Notes under the pieces: generated by a model
What the model saw: only the letters and a program-made list of their open reading frames with translations
What the model was told of the DNA's origin: nothing
The model's database searches: none
Shown here: positions 52,442 through 60,000 of the stretch, one piece after another
Layout: the number at the start of each line of letters is the position of its first letter
How positions within the stretch are numbered: position 1 is the stretch's first letter
Translations under genes and position numbers: made by a program
Assembly (NCBI GenBank): GCA_009760855.2
Contig: WPIO01000217.1
Span: forward strand, 126,001 to 186,000
Direction: 5' to 3'
Origin: Cristatella mucedo
Lineage: Eukaryota > Bryozoa > Phylactolaemata > Cristatellidae
DNA: 60,000 nt

Positions 52442-53500
52442 TTCGCAAGTGCGCTCGCGCCGAGCCGCGGCTGTAGCAATGCGTCGACGTCGGGTGAGCG
52501 CCTCGTGGATCTAACGCGATTGCGGTAGTGCAGACGAAGACGCTCGAAGCTGCCTCAGCCTAAACGGAAGCAGCCTCAGCGGATGCGCTCCGCCCAGCAG
52601 GCGTGCACCGCCGCCGCCGCCGCGATTGAGCTGCCCAGTCGCGGCGTCGATGCGAGAGCGGCTACTGACGACGACGACGACGACGACGACGAAGGCGGAG
52701 GCGGTTGCCGGCTTTTGCGCTGAGCAAACAGGCGCTAAAGCGCAGCCCGCCAGCCCGCCGCCCGAAGGCGAACGTGCGAACGCGGCCGCGGCTTCCCCCG
52801 CGGCAACGTCGAGCGCCCGAAAGCTCGCCGTCTGCGGCGGCGCGTGCTCGGCGCTCGGGCGCCGCCGCAGGAGTCTCGCTACGCCACTCCGCCCGGATGG
52901 CGGTAGCAGTCGAACAAGCTGTCGCAACGGACAGCAGCCGCTCATTTAAGGAGACGCGGGTGAAACGTAAAGGAAGAGCTGTCGCATGACGGACGAATGC
53001 CTTTCGCAACCGTTTCGGCTATCGCTTTCAAGCAGGGCGGCCCTAGAGGAGCGCGCTCGAGCGGGGCCGCCTGGTGGCGCTCGTTGGACTATCGAGCGCC
53101 ACCTAGCGGAGTGCTCGAGCTCGGCCCATTGGCGGGGCTTGGACGCGCGCGCCTGCGCTCAATGGGCATGCTATCGTCATTTCCAGCCGATATCGTGTCT
53201 TCTTTGTGGGTTATGTACAGCCACAATCTGCGCAAAGCAATGGCGATCCGCCGTTATACGGATCGCACGTCCGTGCACTGCGAGCGGCGTTATTGCGTCG
53301 AGCCCGGTTCTTCTCTGAGAGGCGCTCGCCGGCGGGTGCAGATTGCCTTTCGCTCGCTGCACGCTTCGCGCTGATTAAAGCTAGCGCGAGACTTCCTTGA
53401 CTGGTCTTGCTTGGACTGATGATGTCTTAGCCTAGGGGTCGAGTGCTACTCCTTAACGACTCAGGTCACATGGATTTGAGACCTGCTACCTGTGATTCTT
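52442..53500. other. CpG-rich block, no gene recognised
   Basis: It contains (CCG)n at about 52612-52623 and (ACG)n at 52667-52693; the open frames here are compositional. Confidence 0.4.
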
Positions 53501-53505
53501 TTTAT

Positions 53506-53645
53506 AATTCATTTTATAATTCATTTATATGGCGCCCCAAGAGAACCAAATCTCTATTCAGGCGCTTCCCGTGTGCCTTGGGGCTCGAGCCCACGACCTC
53601 AGCCAGACCTTGGTCGGGGCGAGCACCTTAACCGCTAGACCATCT
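53506..53645 (-). mobile_element. SINE-B copy
   Basis: A minus-strand copy with a doubled tail (ATAATTCATTTTATAATTCA), then GCGCCCCAAGAGAACCAAAT, CTCTATTCAGGCGCTTCCCG, GGGGCTCGAGCCCACGACCT, GACCTTGGTCGGGGCGAGCA and CACCTTAACCGCTAGACCAT. Full length. Confidence 0.9.
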
Positions 53646-55860
53646 TCATTGCCCATAGCAAATGGCAGTGTAAGGCTATGTAAATGCCACTAAATCAATG
53701 AGGCTGCTACATCAGTTAAGTCTTTGTACTCATGTATTTACTGTTATATTTCCACAACAGTAGTTTCAGGTTATTAAAGCAAAGTGTGTGTGTGCAATTT
53801 TTGAGCTTCATTGCACCTTGTAAGGCTTTCCAGCATACGTAATTTGCATAGTGTGAGAGAGAGAGTTCTATATGCATTTTTGTCACTCATTTTTCCAAAT
53901 TTTAGTGCTTAGTCCGTGTGGTTTCGCAGTTCAGAACGGCAAAGGAATGGCGCGTCGCCGGCGGTCGCATTCGAGAGAGCAGGCGACGGATTCGTTTTGG
54001 CAATCATGGGCCAGCGGTTGCGCCTCCAACGGACGAGGCTCCTAAGACAGCGCTTTTCCATTTTAATCGCACGTCTCCGCTCTCTTCCCCATTCGCTGCG
54101 TCGCCGCCGACGCCATCCTGCCTCTCGCTGCCCGCCTTACTGCACGCCGCTCACTCGCTATGCATTTCCATCGCTGCCGGCCGCTCGCCGCCTCAGCTTC
54201 CGGTGGCGGCGGCGGCGCAATGCTCGCGATGCAAACGTTGCGCTTCCGGGCGGCGACGCACTCTGACGAGCGCGTAGCGGAAGCTGTCCCCGCCGGCCGG
54301 CGAATGAGGCGCTACCGAAAGTCGATCGAGCGTGACCGCGTGTGAAAACAAATGGCTCTCCAGCTCGACGCCGTCCGCTTCTGCCGCTTTCTTTTTCAAA
54401 TACGAAACGATCGAAGGCCGCGAAGCTCCGCCGCGCGTCTGAGTGCAGGAAGTGCGCGCGCCCTCTCTCCGCGCTCGCGCGCTCGCGAGGGCAATGATCG
54501 GGCGGCACCTCGCCACCTGGCGGACGGTTGGGAATCGGCGCGCGCCATCTGGGCGCGCACGCGTCCCGCGAGCGCGCGGCGCTTCGGCTGCAGCGGCGGC
54601 GACTCCGTCGGCTGGCGACGGCGACGAGAGATCGATCGTGCGCGCGCGCGCTTTTGCGCTGGTCCGGGCGCTGACGGTGGAGACGGGGGACGGGCGGGGA
54701 CGGGGGGGGGGGGCGGGGACGGGGGGGGGGGACGGACGAATCGCCTGCTTCGTGCTGGCCTTTCGCTCGACACTTTCGCGATGCTGAGTGAATGGATGCG
54801 GAAGAGCGAGTGGCAAGTTTAATATGTGGAGGCCGCCCTGCTGCGGGAATGGGCGAGCGAGCCTTTCGCATCGAGCAAATCGCAGTCCAGCGAAAGCTGT
54901 AGTAAACGGAGGGCTGTGCTCAGAGGATTTCACCAGACCGGACGTCGGCAGACCGAATGTCGGCCTTTGGGTCGGACTCGGCCTAGCTAGCGCTACAGTC
55001 CGTCTTGACAGTAGCCTCCTAGTTATTTACCGTTGGATCCGGCGGCCTAATTGAACCGGTTCCCCCTTCATCGCTGCTGGTTGCAGCTCGAGCTGTGGCC
55101 CGCCGCGTTTATTTCTAGAACCTAAGTCAGGCGCTTGCACGAAATGGAGGCGGCTGACCAGGGGAGGGGAGGGATGATCAATGTCTATCCACTTAATTGC
55201 CACTTGAGTATGTGCGTCTGTTGTGACTGTTTGTTTGTCCGCCTCGCCCACCCCGCTCGGCCTGCCGAGTGAGTGTGGTTTCTTCCTTCTGGCCTAGAGT
55301 TCCATTCTTCACCTCCTGAAATGGCCTTGAGGTTCAAAAACTTGCCGACTCCTGCACTAGACCAGCTCACATTTATCGCCAATCGGCTGCATACGAGAAC
55401 CACTGTGGGACCGAACTAACCAATCCTAGCTAATGCCCAACTCGTGACTGCGAAAAAGAAAATGGTGAAACTAAAGATAAGAAAGCCAGAAATTCTCGGA
55501 TCAACCGTCGACGTGTCCTTAGTATGGCATAGTATAGCTTCTTTTTTCGGCAAGGTAGGTAGGATCAAAGTACACGCCCAGCAAATGCAGGCAGACAGCG
55601 CTAACCTCGGGGTCAATCCTCTTTTACCAAGTTATCCGGGGTGCTCAGAGCTAATGCCACGGCTATACGCACGCACGCACAAACTCAAGTAACCGCAAGC
55701 GCGCGTACATTTACAGCTGCACGTACGGCAGCACGGGTGGCCCTAGCGCCGCCGCCGCTGCCGCTCTGCCACCTGTACCGTGCGCCGCCGCTGCATGGTC
55801 GAAGCGCGGTGCCGCTGGCTGCCCGCTCTCAGGCATCGGAATCGAGCTCACGCTCCTCGA
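53646..55860. other. CpG-rich block, no gene recognised
   Basis: From about 53900 to 54900 the sequence is very CpG-rich, with long G runs (54700-54735). The long open frames on both strands overlap one another and contain no known domain. 55444-55555 could be a short exon (ATG at 55462 and a GTAGGT donor-like site after SFFGK), but nothing supports a product. Confidence 0.4.
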
Positions 55861-55870
55861 TCGATCGATA

Positions 55871-55931
55871 GATCTCTCGGATCGACCTCACGCTCCTCGA
55901 TCGATCGATCGATCGATCAATCCGAGAGATC
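55871..55931. repeat. 12-bp inverted repeat around (ATCG)n
   Basis: GATCTCTCGGAT (55871-55882) and ATCCGAGAGATC (55920-55931) are exact reverse complements. The spacer holds five GATC units. The outer sequence CGACCTC(A/G)CGCTCCTCGA repeats directly on both sides. Confidence 0.92.
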
Positions 55932-55945
55932 GACCTCGCGCTGCT

Positions 55946-55950
<5 letters not shown>

Positions 55951-55980
<30 letters not shown>
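55951..55980. repeat. (CT)n microsatellite
   Basis: About 14 CT units. Confidence 0.97.
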
Positions 55981-55982
<2 letters not shown>

Positions 55983-56074
55983 AAAAGGTCGCGTCCTCAC
56001 TCGCTCGGAGCACCTGTCCGATCGCCTAGCTCCACTCCAGTGCGCTCTCGGTTCCCGCTCCTCATCCTCGGCTC

Positions 56075-56146
56075 AAAGTCGTCTTGCCGTACTTGGCACT
56101 AAGCAAAGGCCCTTTGGTTATCGGGCCTTTAATTCGTGCGCATAGG
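56075..56146 (+). mobile_element. Short LINE C-terminal relic
   Basis: The sense frame reads GTKQRPFGYRAFNSCA, similar to the LINE-A block LKSFGDRAFSSYA. Confidence 0.35.
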
Positions 56147-57069
56147 ATGTCTGGAGCTTGCTAGCGGCTTCTGTCGCCGACTGTGAACGACTTCGCAATC
56201 ATTCAAGTCTCGGCCAACGACGGGGCATGCTCCGCTCGGCTTTCCTGTCATTCTTGAGAATTCGTCTCTTTCGTTCCACTCTGCTCTGCTCTGCTCTGCA
56301 GCGATCCCGAGCGCCATACTAACCAGCGGCACTGACAGCCGGTGGCAGTCCATAACCATAGCCGCATAGTCCATAGCCGCAGCCTTAGCTCCGGATCGCA
56401 GCCCGTTCAGCGGCGGCGGCGCCGCCGCCGTCTCTCGCCGCGGGCGCGCTCGGCTGAGCGGCGTAGCTCGGACGCTCGACGGCGCCGCCCAGCTCGCCGC
56501 TGCGGTAGCGTCTGCCCGCCCGCCCCCGCCGCCATTGCCGGCTTCCGGGCGCAGCCTGCGCTCGCCGCCGGGCTTTTGGTTCGCGGCTGCTTTTTGCCCA
56601 CTGACCTCGCTCTGGCAGCTGAGCACCGATCCGCGCAAGATCCAAGCTTCGCTCGGCCGAGTGTCGAGCCGGGCCGTCTGTCTGTCTGTCGGCACCGCCG
56701 CTCGACGCCGGAGCGAAGCGACCGGAGCGACGAAAAAGGAGGATACGAAAAGAGGTTGCTCGCTCTCTCGAGCGCTCGCGAGAGCGATCGATTGGTTCGC
56801 GCGAAAGCGGGCGCGGCTGTGTGAGCGGAGCGCGGCGCCTCCGGTGTTTATATCCGAGCGCGCGCGCGGCCGCGATCTGCAGAATGAGATTAACCGCGGT
56901 ACGCGCTTCCGGCTTTTCGCTTTGTTTGATCGCGGCGCCGAGAGTCGTTCGCTCGCACGCGCGGGTGGCGTGAGCGCGCGCGTGCGAGCGAGCAGCTCGC
57001 GTCAGCTCGCGAGAATCGACCGAGCCGATTGGCTTTTCGGCGGCGCGATGGGGCGAGCGAGCCGCGAGC
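56147..57069. other. CpG-rich block, no gene recognised
   Basis: Very GC-rich, with (GGC)n and GCGCGC patches; open frames on both strands are compositional. It includes a (CTCTG)n run near 56278-56299. Confidence 0.4.
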
Positions 57070-57193
<124 letters not shown>

Positions 57194-58430
57194 GTGGTGG
57201 TGGTTAAGCGAGAGCGGCGGCGCCCGATGCACGCTCGCGGGAAACTGAGACGGACGCCCGGAACGCCAGCGGGCGTGCAGACGAAGAGCCGGGCGGGGCC
57301 GGGCGCTGTTGTGCTCCTGCGGCTCCGGCGCTGGCGGCGGCGCTCAGTGGCGCCAACGAAACGGGCGCGCTCGCGAGTGCGGGCTTGCCTGCGGCGGACT
57401 GCCGCGACGGCGGATCATTCCGGAAGCAAGCGAGCCTGCTCAGCTCTGCTGCCCAGTTCGTCGAAACGCAAAGTTGGCTGAGCTGCTCCTCCGCTCGAGC
57501 GTCGCTCGCGTCCAGCTCTGGGCTTGCAGTGTCTCCTAATGGCGATGGATGGTGACCCCGGAATTGAGCTGTCGGCGGCGGAGGCGTTCCTCTGGAATTG
57601 CAACTCTGGCCAATGACGTACAGGCTGGGCCTGCAGCAGACATCGAAGGCAGTAGCCATTAATTAATGAAGGGCACTAAACCGTCCTAAGCGCAAATAGC
57701 GGAGTACGAACAACAAGGCCATAAATGTCAATTGGCCATAAAATGGCCACCCGGTGGCCACAAAAGCCGCACGCAGCCTCGTTAGGAACTCGAGGCCACG
57801 CGTGGTGGCCGCGTGGGGAGGTTCGGTGAGGGAGGGGGGGGGGGGGCTCGCTCTAAAACTGGGTCAAATTCAGTGTCTCTCGAGGTACTTTACTTCCGCA
57901 CTGTGCCTTTCGCACATCAGCACTCGTCAAGTGTGCGCTTTTTAAATGGGCCTCCTCGGAGGCCCTGACGTCGCTGTTCATAGACTGGCTGCTGCTGTAC
58001 AAGGCAATTCCGTGGCTGCACAGACGCTGACGCCAGCTAATTGACGGGGCGCAGAGCGCGACCGGGCACATCGACTAAGCGACCCGTCGATTAGCTGACT
58101 CGCACTTTGGATCGCTGAATCGCAAATCGCGTACGAACGCGCATGAACGTATGATCTCGCAGCAATCGAGTACGGTGCGCATGCGCACGCTTCGCATCCG
58201 TTTCGGACGTGATTAGCCACACTGAAGGCGCGTAGCCTGCGATCCAGCGCCGGAAGTCAGGGGTTGCCCCTGCGACGCCGGCTGCAGCGGGAACGACCGG
58301 CCGCCGGATACGCATCGATAGGCCAGCCAATGCTCGCGCGACGGTGCGCTCGTGCGAGCCCGCGAGCGCACCGCCGCGCGTCCTTTGCGGAGCGTCTAAG
58401 AAGAAGCCTGTCTGTTCTGGCGAGCGGCCC
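57194..58430. other. CpG-rich block, no gene recognised
   Basis: GC-rich as far as ~57540, then mixed. A short reading frame at 57540-57617 (MAMDGDPGIELSAAEAF...) has an ATG but no recognisable product. Confidence 0.4.
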
Positions 58431-58432
58431 TT

Positions 58433-58468
58433 CGGCGGCGACGGCGGCGGCGACGGCGACGGCGACGG

Positions 58469-58533
<65 letters not shown>

Positions 58534-58537
58534 GTGG
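58433..58537. repeat. (GGC)n/(GAC)n trinucleotide array
   Basis: About 100 bp of GGC units with GAC and GGT variants. Depending on frame it would encode poly-Gly, poly-Ala or poly-Arg; no flanking coding signal was seen. Confidence 0.97.
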
Positions 58538-58955
58538 ATTGCCGCTCCGACACGCCTAGCCGAGGATTTCCACATGTGCGTGGTTACATTGGCGAGCGAT
58601 CGCATCGATTACATCGCCGATCGAAAATACAACGGCAGACAATCGATCGTGCAGCGCACAGTGGGCTGCGGCTGAGAGTACGCTTAGCATCGCGCCACCG
58701 GAGCGCTGTGCGAAGTCAAACGCTCTCCGGCGCCTGCGCTGACGCTAACAAAGTAAAAAGAAAATAAGCAGGAGGCTGACTGGTGCTAGTCCTTGCGGAT
58801 GTGCAGCTAATGCCGCAAGATGGAGCTAGCGCCGCATTTCGCATTGCGCGTTCGCGCCGATGGGCAAGCTGAGCACGGCGGTTATCCCAGAGTGCCCACG
58901 CTCCATTTGCATGGAGTCCTTGCCTAGAGCTGCTGCTTGTTGCCTCTCTGGCTTG
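58538..58955. other. No gene recognised
   Basis: Unassigned sequence between the GGC array and a SINE-B copy. Confidence 0.4.
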
Positions 58956-58957
58956 AC

Positions 58958-59085
58958 CCAGAGGTCAAGGTGCTCGCCCCGACCAAGGTCGGGCCGAGGT
59001 CGTGGGCTCGAGCACCTTGGCATATGCGAAGCGCCTGCAGGGAGATTGGGCTCTCTGAGAGGAAGCTATGCAAATTAATTACATT
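58958..59085 (+). mobile_element. SINE-B copy
   Basis: A plus-strand copy: GAGGTCAAGGTGCTCGCCCC, GACCAAGGTCGGGCCGAGGT, CGTGGGCTCGAGCACC (B-box region), GCATATGCGAAGCGCCTGCA, GGGAGATTGGGCTCTCTGAG and AAGCTATGCAAATTAATTAC. Confidence 0.88.
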
Positions 59086-59235
59086 TTTTCCAAAGCCGCA
59101 GAGGCATAGGTCCCACAGCACAAGCTACGGTGCGCAAGCAATCAGTTCCGTCCGACTCGATTGCTAAAAAATCTGGCCACCGCTATGCTGGCGCTTTTCG
59201 CGAAGCGAGCGCTTCGCAAAGCGCGTGAGGGTTAG

Positions 59236-59362
59236 GCTTTCCGACTTCTACGTGATACTTGGCATTAGTATATACTAGTACGCTGGTTTTATCATCATTC
59301 AACTTGAGAAAATCGGCTGCTATTCCAAGTGCGGATATCAGCAATACATGCAGCAAGTGAGT
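59236..59362 (-). mobile_element. LINE-A RT-region relic
   Basis: The minus strand reads SLAACIADIRTWNSS and then, after a frame change, LNDDKTSVLVYTNAKYHVEV. It matches the LNSLTACIDDI..W...FLKLNDDKT region just after the YADD box in the longer copies. Confidence 0.7.
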
Positions 59363-59363
59363 T

Positions 59364-59570
<207 letters not shown>

Positions 59571-59725
59571 TGAGAAAAAGAAAGAGAGAGAGGAGTGTGT
59601 TTGTTTACTTGCTAAAGGTTGAGAGGGATGAGAGCACATGTGCAGCAGAGCATAGTCTACATAGAAATGAAATGAAAGCTTATATTATGTTAAGGATTAT
59701 ATTGGAAAGAAGAAGAGTATTTATT

Positions 59726-59880
59726 TTACCAAAGGAGTTTACCAAACGTGGAGCCACCACGAGGTATTCCGTCTTTTAGAGGTACATCGGTTGATTGCTG
59801 CCCGTAGACATTAAGGTTCTGGAATCTCTCTTTCAGATAGCACCTGAGCCATCGAAGTATAGTGCCAACTATGCTCCAGC
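59726..59880 (-). mobile_element. Reverse transcriptase fragment of a different LINE
   Basis: The minus strand encodes SIVGTILRWLRCYLKERFQN, GQQSTDVPLKDGIPRGGST and FGKLLW. It corresponds to the W...YL..R.Q.....G..S....l..G(I/V)PQGS.LGPLLF segment of non-LTR reverse transcriptases. PRGG replaces PQGS, so it is a relic. The sequence does not match LINE-A or LINE-B copies here. Confidence 0.6.
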
Positions 59881-59892
59881 GAGATGCGAGAT

Positions 59893-59893
59893 G

Positions 59894-59932
<39 letters not shown>

Positions 59933-59940
59933 CTCTCCCT
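59893..59940. repeat. (CT)n microsatellite
   Basis: About 22 CT units with one TTCT interruption. Confidence 0.97.
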
Positions 59941-60000
59941 TCCCACCCTCCATATATCCATCTCCCTGCAACCATAATAAAAATAATAATAATACTACAT

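Noticed and set aside
53916-54933. Six overlapping frames of 100-250 codons
   Set aside because: CpG-rich sequence open on both strands, with no domain, no splice pattern and no codon bias that singles out one frame.
58257-58767. Frames with poly-Gly, poly-Ala and poly-Arg
   Set aside because: They are the three readings of one (GGC)n array without coding flanks.

Overview
The window is nuclear DNA of an invertebrate animal. Evidence is a multi-exon gene with GT/AG introns, an intronless tubulin cofactor gene, a class A GPCR, dense tRNA-derived SINEs and CR1/L2-type LINE fragments, long dinucleotide arrays and GC-rich CpG-island-like blocks. I cannot name the phylum. There is no sign of prokaryotic operons, IS elements or CRISPR.

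Three protein-coding genes can be supported. (1) The 3' part of a histidine acid phosphatase of the ACP6 (lysophosphatidic acid phosphatase type 6) family lies on + from 1538 to 8899. Seven exons can be joined with consistent phase; the N-terminal exons with the RHG motif are upstream of the window. (2) Tubulin-binding cofactor C (TBCC) is an intronless 323-codon gene on + at 25128-26099. (3) A 505-residue rhodopsin-class GPCR, closest in style to FMRFamide/neuropeptide receptors, is on - at 42573-44090. It lies in a CpG-rich island and lacks several canonical class A residues. The genes are unrelated in function; nothing suggests co-regulation.

Most of the rest is transposon-derived. Two LINE families recur: 'LINE-A' (CR1/L2 type, ending in a conserved hairpin and an ATT repeat) and 'LINE-B' (a related L2-like family). 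Two SINE families with tRNA-like heads recur: 'SINE-A' (with a 24-bp palindrome just before its B box) and 'SINE-B' (whose 3' tail matches LINE-A). The best nest is at 17.8-20.6 kb, where one LINE-A copy has been entered by a SINE-A and, separately, by a 460-bp TA-flanked DNA transposon carrying a decayed pogo/Tigger-like transposase C-terminus. Fragments of an uncharacterised protein family (TKFPCFL motif; YDQHRW..CGDIK motif) sit at 14.4-14.7 and 16.7-17.4 kb.

The layout changes near 33.5 kb. The left part is AT-richer and full of SINE/LINE copies around the ACP6-like and TBCC genes. The right part alternates GC-rich islands (33.7-35.1, 38.5-39.0, 41.5-44.9, 51.0-53.4, 53.9-57.5, 58.2-58.6 kb) with long (CT)n/(GA)n arrays; only one gene, the GPCR, was recognised there. 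Several perfect or near-perfect hairpins, two degenerate minisatellites and a triple CACGTG cluster are listed as findings.
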